This document shows, piece by piece, positions 36,501-48,500 of a DNA stretch of 64,000 nucleotides (position 1 is its first letter; every line of letters starts with the position of its first letter). The notes under the pieces are model-generated. The model saw only the letters and a program-made list of their open reading frames with translations. It ran no database searches and had not been told where the DNA came from. This DNA comes from Klebsormidium nitens (Eukaryota > Streptophyta > Klebsormidiophyceae > Klebsormidiales > Klebsormidiaceae), in the NCBI GenBank assembly GCA_000708835.1, contig DF237292.1, positions 35,695-99,694 of the forward strand, in the 5' to 3' direction. The position numbers and the translations under genes were made by a program.

Positions 36501-39500
36501 GCATCGACCCTGAGCTGCAGAAGATCCACGTGTACCACAAGCAGTACAGCGAGGAGCGCGTGCGCCGCTGCCGGCAGCGCCAGACGGACGGCGACCTCGT
36601 GCTGCCCGTCGTGTTCGCGGCCGCGGAGGAGGAGGCGGCGCCCGGGAAGGCCGCGCGCCGCCTGCCGCTCGACGACGCGGCCGCGACCGCGGAGGACCTG
36701 CTGGTGGCCATGAAGTTCCTGCCGCTCTCGCGGGAGCTGGTGAGGGCGCGGGGCGGCTTTTGGCTCTCAAACCGTTTCCATTTCTCGATCAGGACCTAGA
36801 TTTCACATGTCATTGAGAGTGCTTTCACGTGTGTTGTCGTCAGGACCGTCGTTTCAAATTGAACCGTGGACGTTGGTCTTTCGACTAATCAGTTCTGATC
36901 AGACCGAACGGTGCGGTCGACCGGCTCTGCCTCGTTAGCACACACCATCAACAAACGGCCTCCGTTTCTGCGGGACACCCATCTCTGCTACGCTCAAAAA
37001 CACCGCCTGGGCCTCTGCAGATTTCTTTCAAGCCTTCCGCTTCTTCGGTTTCAACCCTGAGCTATTTCCCCCCCACCCCCTCCTCAGGTGGCGTCCCTGC
37101 GCGAGCACTGGCCCGACACGGAGTTCCCGTTCCAGCTGTCGCGCGAGGAGCACGCGATCATCGACTACAGCCGTTCCGGCGTTCTGCTCCTCGGCCGCTC
37201 CGGCACCGGCAAGACCACGTGCATCGTGTTCCGCCTCTACTCGCTCTTTCGCCAATACCACGCGGCCGCGGCCGCCGCGCCGCTCTACGCGGGGCCCCGT
37301 CCCGAGCTGCCTACCGCGCTCCCGGCAGGGGAAATCGTCGACGGGGAGGAATACGGGGCCCGGGTCAAGCGAGCGCGGAGTGCGCTGCACCAGGTGTTCG
37401 TGACCGCCAGCCCCGCGCTGTGTGACAAGGTGCGCAAGTACTTTTTGCGGCTCAAGGCGACGGCCGAGAAGAGCGGGGGCGCTGACGTCAGCAAGGAGCG
37501 GCGCGACGTCAGCGAGGAGGCGGGGGAGGACGGTGACGTCGGGGGTGACGTGGCGGCGCACGACGAAGACGATAATGATGACGACGGGATGTTCCGGGGG
37601 GTGCCGAACGATTTTCACAGCTTGAAGGAGGAGCACTTCCCGCTTTTCCTGACGTACACGAAGTTACTGCACACGCTCGAGGCGACGGTTGCGGAGCCGG
37701 CGGCGGGGGGGGGGGATGACCCGGGGGTCGAGGGGGGAGGCGACGACGACGACTGGCAGAGCAGCTGGCACGCGGAGGGGACACGTGGCGCGCTGTCGTT
37801 GGGCGACGAGAGCGGCGAGATCGTGGAGAAGGAGGGCCGGCGGTGGACCGGGAAAGAGGAGGACCTGCAAGAGGGGGACAGCGACTCCGAGATTGACTCG
37901 GACGGCGGGGACTCGCCGCGAGGGGACCGCGGCGGGCTGCTTTCGCCGGGGGGCTTCGGCGGCAAAGAAGTGACGTACGAAGTGTTCGAGCTGGCGTACT
38001 GGCCGCACTTGGACGAGAAAAAGACGAAGCGCCAGGACGCGTCTTTAGTGTGGGCGGAAATCATGGCCGTCATTAAGGGGAGCGAGATTGCGGTCCAGTC
38101 GGAGGCGGGGCGGCTCTCCGCGGCGGAGTACCAGGCGCTGAGCGAGCGCAGCTTCACCACGTTCCGGCACGACCGGCCGCTGCTCTACTCGCTGTACGAG
38201 CAGTACGAGGAGATGAAGAAGCGGCGGCGCGAGCACGACATGATGGACCGCGTGCACCGGGTGTACGCCTGCTTGCAGGTATGGGATTTTTGAGAACTTC
38301 TAAAGGACAATGTCCCAAAGAACGCACACTAGTTTTGATCCGGCCTTCTGGGCATTACACTAAAAGAAACCAGCGATTGAACATTGAAACCATCGAACAG
38401 GGACTTTTCTTGGTTTAAAGAAATGCCCAGATTCAAGCTGTGCGATATGATGTACCGCGCAGCAGGTAACGCTCGATTTCAGCTGATTGCGTCGAAGTTG
38501 CCCTCAAGTTTCTAAACGCTCAGAGCATGAATCCTGATCTTACGTCTTCCAACCGACGATGCCAATGCATCGGACCGCTTGAAGCACCACATCTGGTTGG
38601 CCAGTTTAACACTAAAAACTGTTGTAGTGGAACCAAGTGAACAGTAAGCTTGTTCGCTTTCAATAAACTCTGAACAGAGGTTCTATGTGCTCCGCACTCT
38701 CACCCACCCTACTTGTCCCCCCGTTCAGGTCACTGTGCACTGAGCTGACAAATCACTGAATCATTGTGATTGGGGTCTGCTGCAGGAGAAGGGCTACACG
38801 GGCCAGCCGATCCACGAGGTGTACTCGGATGAGGTGCAGGACCTGACGGTGGCGCAGGTCAAGCTGCTGCTCAGCGTGTGCCACGTGCCCAAGGGTGAGT
38901 GGCGTAGAATTTTACCTTTCATTACTTTCGGCAAAGTGGTCATGTGCCTGCAAAGCTTGGACACTTGGGGCCTCGAACTTCTTTTTGATTATCTCCTCCG
39001 TGCCGTTTCGAGCGATGGACATCCGGAAAAACAGCCCGGGGGTCTGCAGTGTCGAGCTCTGTAGATGGTACTTGGAAGTCGAGGGTTCGAGACAGGGTCG
39101 GCATACCTGCTCAGTCGGAAGATATGGATGAGTTGGGAGCAGGGAGTTGGCTTGCTGTGAAGCCTCCCTTGCTATCATGCAACGGAGATGCTGGAATTGA
39201 AATGTTGGTATCCGTCTTACACAGCTCTGGTGAGTCCGGTCCAATGAAGCTCCCCTTTATCTACGGCCTTCCCATCTCTCCTTTGAACCGCCCAAACAAG
39301 ATTCCTCCCATGTTCCTTCAACGTTCCCTTCAGAATGTCAGAACGGCACTTCTTGCAAGTGACCAGCGGAAGTCAAAGTGTCAAGAACGAGAGTTTATGT
39401 CGGTAAACGGACAACCTGGCGACCACCTTTCCCGCCTCAGGCTTCTTCTTGGCGGGCGACACCGCCCAGACGATCGCGCGCGGCAGCGCGTTCAAGTTCG

Positions 39501-42500
39501 AGGAGGTCAGCGCCATGTTCTACCGCCACCAGCAGGAGGCCCACCTGCGCCAGCTGGGCGCATTCTTACCGGCGGGCGCGGGCCCGTCGCGCCTGCCGGA
39601 CCTGCCCGATGAGAATAAGCCCTGCCTCAAGCAAGCACCTGACCGAGAACTACCGGTCGCACGGGGGGATCCTCCGGCTGGCCGACAGTGTCGTTCAGCT
39701 GATCCACCATTACTTTCCGGGGTCGGTTGATAAGCTCCGGGGGGACACGTCACCGCTCGAAGGGCCCAAACCCATTTTCTTAACCGACTCCAGTCAGCAC
39801 GGGTTTAGCGTGTCGTTGTTCAGTCAAGGGAGTAAGGATGAGAGCATCGAGTTTGGGGCGAACCAGGCGATTCTGGTGCGCGATCAAGCGGCGAAGGAGC
39901 GGCTGAAAGCGCGGCTGAAGATGGGCGTCGTGCTGACGATCTACGAGGCGAAGGGGATGGAGTTCAACGCGGTGCTGCTGTACAACTTCTTCCACGACTC
40001 GCCCGCGGAGCTCAAGTGGCGGGTCTTGCTGGAAATGCTCGGGGAGAAGTGCGAAGAGGTGGGGGAGGGGCGACGAGAGTTTGGCATGGCTGCTTACACT
40101 TTTTGGAAGGTCTCGTCTTCAGGTCTCGTCTCGGGACTTTGTTCTACTGCTTTGCTTCGAGTCTTGACTTTTCTACTGAAGACTACTATATATTAGAAGG
40201 TGACTTCTTAATATCGTTCATGCAAACCTTCACGATCACAAATACCCATTCTTTATACTTTGTAAGGAATTGTTTTGTACCTCATCTTCGTCGAACCCTG
40301 CTCATGCGTTCCCGATGAGCAGAGCGTGTCGGGAACTGAAAACCTGACTGCGAGCGCTATCATCAACGTATACCTTCACATATTCTGGTGCCCCCCCCCT
40401 CCCGCAGGCTCCCCCCAAGTTCGACCCGGTGAAGCACAACATAGTGAGGGCTCATTGACAAATCTCTTTTATGTCAATCTCATACTCCTCCAAAGAATCT
40501 CGTACTTCTCCCCCCTGCAGGCTCCCCCCAAGTTCGACCCGGTGAAGCACAACATTTTGAGCAGCGAGCTGAAGCACCTGTACACGGCGGTCACGCGCGC
40601 GCGCAAGACGCTCGTCATCTTCGACGCCAGCGAGAAGAACCGCTACGGCGTGCAAAAGTACTGGGAGGCCAAGCAGCTCGTGCGGGTGAGGCAACGGACA
40701 AAAACATGAACTTTTGACTGAATTTTTCAATGCGCGATCACGCACCCACAAAGCAGTGCGTGTTGTAACTCCCAGTGAGTTGCAGAGCGTCAAACAAGCC
40801 TTTGGGCCCTCATCTTGGTTCTGCTCCGCACGTTAAGTTTGTGTGCATTTTGCGTATGGTTGGTGAACTTCAATGCTCCAACGGCCTGCTGCCTTTTCTG
40901 TATGAAGACTGCTCCGGCACCGACTTATTTCCGAAGTAGCAGGTTGCTGCTAGCGGCCGCTCCTGCCATGCGAAAGCGTGTGCGGTTGGGACGCCGTGCC
41001 GGTGTTCTGTTCGTACTAGTTCTCACCCTCCATTGCTCGTCTTTTTGCAGCGTGGAGGTGTTCCCTTTCGAACGCAAATTGCAGCAGTTTGACATCCTTT
41101 TTCTCTCCGACCGTCAGACTGCACACATTGGTTTTCCGCCCCCACCCTAGTTCTCACTCTCGTTCGCAATCTTATTGCAGCTGATGAGCGCGGAGGTGTT
41201 CCAGGCGAGCGGGCACCTGCAGTCGCAGCTGGGCGGCGGCAGCTCGTCCGAGGAGTGGAACGAGTACGGGCGCGAGTTCTACGAGGCCAAGAAGTGGGAG
41301 CCCGCCATGGAGTGCTTCAAGAACGCGGGCAACGGCGAGATGGTGCGCAAGGCGGACGCCTTCCTGGCGGAGGAGCACGCGTGGCGGCTGGAGGTCAAGG
41401 ACAAGAAGCGCGAGGCGCGGGACGCGTACAGGGCCGCCGCAGGTGGGGTTCTAGGGTTTCGAAATTAGGGTTTAAGATTTTCCGGGTTTTCAGGTTTACC
41501 TGTTGATTGTATTGAGGTGGAGCATAGACATCCCAGGATCGTACGAAACAGCGGTGAGGGAAAACTTTTGTCGTGCGGAGAGGGTGAAGTCTGTTACGTT
41601 GAGTGGAAAAGAAGTTTGATTTTGCGAGATTGTGAAATGCAGAATGCCGAATGGTGCATGCGGTTTGTGATTCTGACCCATCGCCGCGGGGGCGAGTAGT
41701 GACGGGGTCTGATAGCACGATCGGTAGGCTTGCAGTCTTATGGTGTTTGGAGGTGGCGGGTGAAGATGCGACTCGATTGAGGTCGATAAAGGATTCAAAC
41801 ACCATGCAGTGGTTGATTAGGACAGTCGAGTTAAGGGTCGCCTGGTCAGATTGCTGAAGGCAATTGCCGTACTAAGGGCGCCTTTGGTGTAGATTTTCGG
41901 AGCGGATTGCTTGCCCGCTTGGCCGGATGCGTTCCTCGATGCCTTGCTTAGGCACAGGAAGCTCAACTGGGCCCAATGACCTTACAGCATATGCACCGCC
42001 AGTTTCCACTTCTCCTTCCAACACACGCTTGTACTTCCGCGTTCCGTTCCGCTCACGGTCCTGCGTTTTGCGTCCGCTGTGCAGAGAAGTTCGAGGCGCT
42101 GTCCGGCTTCCCCAAGAAGGCGGCTGGGTGTTACCAGAAGGCGGGCGACCTCGTCAAGGCGGCCAAGGTGCTGGAGGCCGCCAGAATCTACGGGGACGCC
42201 GCAGCGCTCTGGCTCAAGTGAGGAAGCACTGCTGGTCTAGCGGCAAACTTGCACTCAGCGCTCTAACCCGTCTCCTAACCCGGTGGTTGAAAGAAAAGCG
42301 ACGGGAAAGCTCGTCAGGTTCAGCTGCAGCAGACTGGGCGGAGACCTGCGAAGAACTCGAGTAGTCTGCGCTTAGGATCGAAACTCGAAGCTTGGAATGT
42401 CTGGCGGAGGGAGGGGACTCCCTTGTCAGGTAATAGGTCCTGGACTTTAACCCTTTGACCAGGCTTCTTGGCAGCTCATAAGATGGCTGGATCTTGGTTG

Positions 42501-45500
42501 ATCGGGTAGTCAATTGGGTAGTCAATTGGGTAGTCAAGCTCGAAGAACGAACGCAGACAATGGAAAGAGCCACACGTCGTCTCGTGGCTGAATGAGAATT
42601 TGAATCCAAATCAGCTGATTCGACGATCAATCGAGGCTGACGCCTCTCCAAACGCATCGGGCACGGTTCCAAGTCACAGCATACGAGCTACCTGCCTTCA
42701 GCGCTCGCATCGGAGCCCTTCCCCTCAATTGGAATCCCTCAACACCCTGAAACCCTAACTCTGAAAACCTAAATGCTTAAACTTTCAAAACCCCGCCCCG
42801 CAGGGCGGACGTCTGGGCGGCCGCGGTGCGGTGCTACGAGGCGCTGGGGCGGTTCGACGACGCGGTGAAGACGACGTACAAGCACGGCAAGGAGCTCATG
42901 ACGGCGCTGCGCATGCTGCTGGACCCGGGGTACCGCGAAAAGGTGGACCGCCGCCTGGTGCAGAAAGTGGCGGAAATGGCTGCGTACGCGCTGATCAAGG
43001 AGACCAAGGGGGGGGGCGGCAAGCTGCGGAAGGACCAGATGGACCTGGTCGACCGCGCGCTCGCGCTGTTTGCGGATCAGGAGGTGAGGATCTGGGAGGG
43101 TTGTAGGCTGATTGCAGTGGTTCAAGAAAGCCGAATCGTGTCGAAGCCGCTCGGTCTTTGCATAACAATTCCAGTCTGCAACACTTGGCCTCGAGCAGTC
43201 CTATCGCAGGAGGACAGGGTTCCCGACCTGGGTTGGATAGAACCTGGCAAAACTGCCTCTCGAAACGAACCTGAAGCGTCCAATCGTTTGATCGACGGTA
43301 GCGATACAGTTTTGACCTTCCCCCAGCGATTTCAATGTTTTTTGCTACGCCTGGGTTGAATCGTCTCGAGCAGCGGAACAGGAGGGTCGAGATATTCGGG
43401 ACCCCTGAGGGAGTTTTGAAAAAAATAGGAGGGTCTACTTCTGGTCGTTGTGTGAGGTGTTTCGTACTCTAGTGAAGCTTGAAAGTGCTGAGAAGCTTGA
43501 ATGTGCTGAGGTTTTGCTGGCGTCGAATGTTGTCTTCTTGCGGCCTTGTTTCTTTCATCTACATGGGTCGTTCTACTGTCATATTTGCTTTGTTAACCGT
43601 CTCCACATGAGAAGAGTCCGCGTCCCGAATCACAGCCGTTTATGTGCTGATCTGCTCTGGTTTCCATGCCGGGTGCGGACCCACCTAGCGGAGCTTGTCA
43701 ATAGATCTTCCGCTTCGTTTTGATTTTCATTCAGCTTGAGGGTTTCGTCTGATCCGACTTGAACTTTAAGGAAAGTGTAGGTTTTGAATTGCAAGCCGCT
43801 CTCTTCTGGTTGCATTGATGAGCTGTTCTGGTCCGCGCAGCTTGGTTTCAAACAAGATTCTGCAGTGGATAGTCAAACCCGGTTCAATCTGATGCCTGAG
43901 TGCCCTTTCAAAGTGCCTTGTCTGCCCTCTCCAGGCAAGGCAAAGAGGGAAGTCGTGAGCGCAGAATTATCCACCACTTGTAATAGCAGAGTTCCTAGAA
44001 AGAAGTCAGGCGGAGAGACTTGCCCTTCGGATGGCCCTTTCTTCTCACATTTAGATACCTTTCCTCTTGCCAGGCGCGCATCCACTTTCTATCGGAGCAC
44101 CGGTGCATCGAGCAGCTGCTGGCGCTATACCGCGCCGAGGGCCAACTAGAGGCGGCCTCCGAGCTGCTGCGCTCCGAGGGGCGCTACGCCGAGGCGAGCC
44201 GCGTCTACCTGGAACTCGCCGAGAAAGACGGCGCGCCCCGGGGGACCGCGATCCTGGATGCGCCGCTCAAAGTGCCGGAAAACTGGCCGGAAGAGCGGAC
44301 GGCGGCCGGGAAGGGGGAGGGGAAAGCCGCTGGGGGTCTGCGGCGAGGCTTTTTGGACAGTAAGAAGGCCCCCCCGAAAGAGGGGAGCCAGACAACGGTG
44401 AAAGAAGCTCCGGCGCCCTCTGGCGGAATGATTCCACAGAGGCAAGGGAAGGCTCCTATTCCGGACTCCTGGGAGGATACGGCGGAAAGTATACCGATGT
44501 CGCAGAACGGTCCGCAAGCGGGGGGGCCAAAGAGAAAGGCGGGGGGGAAGCGGGATTCGCAGCCAGCCAAGAAGAGGCAGTTGAAGTCCCTCGCGGATGG
44601 GCTGAACGACCGGAAGTGGGGGTCCGTATCGGCCGAAGAGGATGTGGGCATGAAGGGGGGGCACAGGCCCCGCGCCGTGCACCCCCGGGAGATAGAAATG
44701 GGGGAGGGGAGCGCTAGGCTTCAGGGGGGCACTTTGGAAGACGAAGCAGGGGCGTATGAGGGAGGTGGAAACGACGGAGAAGTGGAGGGGGATCGTCCGA
44801 AAGAGACGCCGGCCGCACGGGCGAGGCGGGAACGGGCAGAAAGGCGACGGCGGCAGAAAGAGGAGGCGGAAAGCATAAAGTTGGGCTCCCAGGAGGAAAG
44901 CGGAATCGCGCCAGATGCGACAAAAGCAGCCCAAAATGCAACGACAGCGGCCAAGCCGCAACCCAACAGAGAGGAGCTTGAGAACGTCCGGGCACTGTGC
45001 GAAAGGGCAGTGCGGTCCGTGACGAGCAACCCCCAGAAAGCGTTCCGCGAGATGCGGGAGGCGTGCCGCAAGCACGCTGACGTGGCGCTGACGTGGCGGT
45101 ACCAGGGGTACGTGGAGAAGGTGCTGGCGAACACGTTTCCCAAGGGGAGCAGGCTGTGGGTGCAGCATAGAGATGCGGCAGTCGAAGCGGCGAAGCGGGC
45201 GGCGGAGCTGGCGCCGGACTCGATTGACAACGCGCTCTTCTATGCATCCACGCTCGAACAAAATGCGTCGTTCGGAACAGAAGAGAAGAATGCGAGAATC
45301 GTTGCGGAGTGCGAGCGCGCCCTGGCACTTGCGGCGCCGAGGGATCCCTCTCTGGACCGGCCCGGGGAGTTCCCAATAGAGTTTGCTTCACCGGAGGAAA
45401 GAGTGGGCGAATGCCAGCGAAACCTGAGGGAGCTGTTGCATCGGATGTGGGAGGCCTTGCCGCCAGCGGCTGCTTTTGTGGGTCTCGGATCGTCCCCCCA

Positions 45501-48500
45501 ACTCCCTGTGAATAACGGCGCGGCCAGCGGGATTATGCACCGGGAGCTCCTGGAGGGGAGCGCAGAGGAGGACCGGGCGCTCTGGGAAGAGATCACGCGG
45601 GGAGTCGAGGCGGCGGTGCAGGGTACCGAGCCGGATTGGGAAGGCGACTGTGGTTCGGATGACGACGGCATGCCGCCGTTGCTGCCGGGTCACGGGAGCT
45701 CGGATGAGGAGGGTGAAGGAACTCGGCAGGTTGGGCGTTCCAAAAAGGGGGAGAAGAAAAAGGTGGAAGAAGCATCCCCTGTCCCAAACGGATCAGAATC
45801 TGCGGCAAGAGAGGCGGGAGCCGCGGAAAGTGAGTCGGACGATGAGGGCATGCCGGTGCTGCTGCCGGGTCACGGAAGCTCTGGTGAGGACGAAGAGATT
45901 TCCCCCCGGGGGGGTGGCACGGCCGGAGGAGCTAAGCAGAAGGGGAAGACGACGGACCCCCTAGCAAATGGCCGAACGATCCTGAAAGAGATCCTGCATC
46001 CGGTCGGGGAAAGCGAAGACGGAGAGGATGAGGAGCTGCCGGCGCTCGTTGACGACGATAGCGAGTCTGAGGACGAGGGGAGGTATGCCCAGATTGACAA
46101 AACGTCGGAACGACACAGTGTAAAGCAAGACGAAATGCCCCCTCTAGTTCCTGCCGATTCTGAGGACAGCAGCGACGACGCCGAACCTGGGGGTACTGTC
46201 CACGCAGCAGGGGGAGGGGCGGGCAACCGGAAAGAAGGGGACGAAGCTGCACTTCAGAAGAAGAAGTTGGCAGGATTTGCAGCAGATGACGTCAGCAAGA
46301 TGGCGCCCAATCCGGGGGCAAAGGTTGCCCCACTTGGGTCAAATTCAGCGGACGAAGCGGAACAGAACCCCGGCCGGCCAGAGAAGAAGGCAGAAAGCAG
46401 CTTGGGGGTAGAGGCCGAGAGTGTGACGACATCGGGGGAGGAAGGGTTTGTTAAGTGGCCGGCTCTGAGGGCGGTCCCCGGAAAGGAGTGGGTATCCTGG
46501 CCCGCGAAACGCAGGTTGGCAAACAAGGGCGGGGAGACTTTAGGCGGGTGGTGGGAGGAAGGGGAAGCGCCCCCGAAAGTGACTTCCGTGGAAGCCCCCT
46601 TGCCTGCATCTTCAGTGGAAACCCCCACGGCTTCGAAGCTCCCAACCCCAGTGCCCCCAACCGAAGGAAGCGCCCCGAAACCAGGGGACAAGGTCCCTGC
46701 TCCAGAGCCTGCAAAGCCACCCCCCCCGAAGAAAGCACGCAAACCGACGGCGGCGGAAGCGAGGGCGTCGCGCGCGGTGCTGGCCGGCGTCCGCTGTTTG
46801 GAGCTGGAAGCGCGCCTGGCCCTGTGTTTGCCGGAGGAGCCGCTGGCGCTCGAAACGCAGTCTAAGCCGGAACTGCAAACGTACGCGACCGCGGCCGCCC
46901 AGAAGCGCAGCAGGGCCTTTCTGGAGGACGCCGCCGCGCTGGCCCCCCCATGGAACGGCGCGGTTTTACCCCCCCACAAGAGAAAGGTGCTGGAGCAGAA
47001 AGCAGCGTCTGCGGCGGACCTGTTTTACAAGATCGCGCTCCTCTTCGGGTGCGTGTTTGAGCAAGACGGCGCGCTGGCTGGCGCGGGGCTGTTGAAATCG
47101 CTCCCGTCACCTAGCGGGGGGCAGCAGCAGCAGGCGAAACTGCCCCCTTGGCCCGAGGCGCTTGAGACGCAGCTCTCGGCCGTGCTGTGGCTGCACCTGG
47201 CGCAGTGGTGTCGGGGCCGGCGGCGGGCGGCCGATGTGAATGCGCTCCAGGTGGGAAACCCTAGCAAACCAGCACCTGCGCATCGATGTCACACAGTGCT
47301 GAGCTAAAAGTGGCGCTTAGAAAAGATGCAGCACGAGCAGCAATTTGACCTTAGTGGTTCTGAGCTTGGAGCGAGCCCGCTCCTGAAGGTCCACTTGATG
47401 CCGACGCTCCTTCCAATCACGGATATTGCAACCATATGCGCTTAGCACGCAGCACGATTGGCAAATTGAGTTACACCTAAGAAGATTGAACGCATCGTCC
47501 ATCTGAAACAGCCCAGCTTTCGTGCATCTCAGTGAAGCTGAGAAAAGCTAAGCTCTTTACTTCGAAGTACCAAAAAAACTCCGGCGCCTCTGTTCAGAGT
47601 CAATTCATAGCTCTTCCCCGCACATTCCGTGCTTGTGTAAAATCCTTTTTCTTGTCAAGGGCTCTTCTCATCTGGCCGTCCACCTGACCCACAGTAATCG
47701 GCTGCTTTCCTGTTGGCAGGCAATCGGGGGCCTGTTTGCGTCATGGGGCAAGAGTCGCGGCCCCGGGTACGGACTGGCGGGGGAGCTGCGCGCGCTGCTC
47801 GCGGCGGTGTCCGTGTTCGCGGCCGGGGGGGAGGAGGCGAAGAATGCGGGCCTGGCGTGGGAGAAGCGGCTGGACCTGCTGGACCGGGTCTTGCAGCTGC
47901 AGCGGCAGCTCATCGGGGGGTTGCGGGGCGGGCGGCCCGGGGCCGCGGTGACGGCACTGCAGGTGGGCAGTGCTAAAGCTGACCAAGCTTCGAGGGCGAT
48001 GTTTCTGCATTGCCTGTGACGCGAGGCGCTTTGGAAGCGTCATGCCTGATGGCAGTGCGGCTTCACATTGCGCCAGAGTGTCGGCAGGAGGCTTCCGCTC
48101 ACGGCTGCTCCTGCAGAGCAGCTTCTGCGTGCTCTGGCTGGCGTTTTCCCGAGCTCGCTTCACTGTGCAAAACTTATCACTCAGGAAGCTTCATAGCGTG
48201 CAGGTTGCCTTGAGGCTAGAAAGTGTTTTTTTCAGCTTGCCGTCATTCACCCGTTCTCTACGTGAAGAACTCCCTTATGAAGCACCTCTCGCGTGAGAGA
48301 TTTGCAGCCCTTTAGCGCGAACCATCTTGTAACTGAAGTTTTCGTTTCCTTCGGCTCACCGCCCCCTCAAGCCCCCCGTAACCTCCTCTTCTGCAGGCCC
48401 GCCTGCGCGCCGAGTGCGAGTCCTTCTTCGGCGTGGCCCCCCACGAGGACCCCGCGCACCGCCTGCTCCGCCTGGACCCCTGCAACGCCGCCGTCCTCCG

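Larger units (their letters stand above)
37088..40685 (+). other. UvrD-like SF1 helicase core of the giant protein
   Basis: Motifs appear in SF1A order. Walker A is LLGRSGTGKTT (about 37186-37218). Walker B/motif II is YSDEVQDL (about 38821-38844), a DExQD form. Motif III is FFLAGDTAQTI (39442-39474). Motif IV is LTENYRSHGG (from 39639). Motif V region is VLTIYEAKGMEF (about 39930-39965). Motif VI is LYTAVTRARKTL (about 40578-40613). Between Walker A and motif II is a long acidic insertion (37480-37960) that includes an 11-G run at 37705-37715. The acidic insertion and the DEVQD box are typical of TRANK1-like proteins more than of bacterial UvrD. Confidence 0.85.

Noticed and set aside
37705-37715. 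Run of 11 G in the helicase as a possible frameshift
   Set aside because: The frame is continuous across it with sensible acidic linker on both sides, so no error is evident, although the tract is slippage-prone.
44146-45261. 371-codon open frame on the minus strand opposite the long helicase exon
   Set aside because: It is a composition shadow: the plus-strand frame runs 1,095 codons with domain structure, and GC-rich third positions keep the antisense frame open. Its translation is Arg/Pro/Leu-rich without domains.
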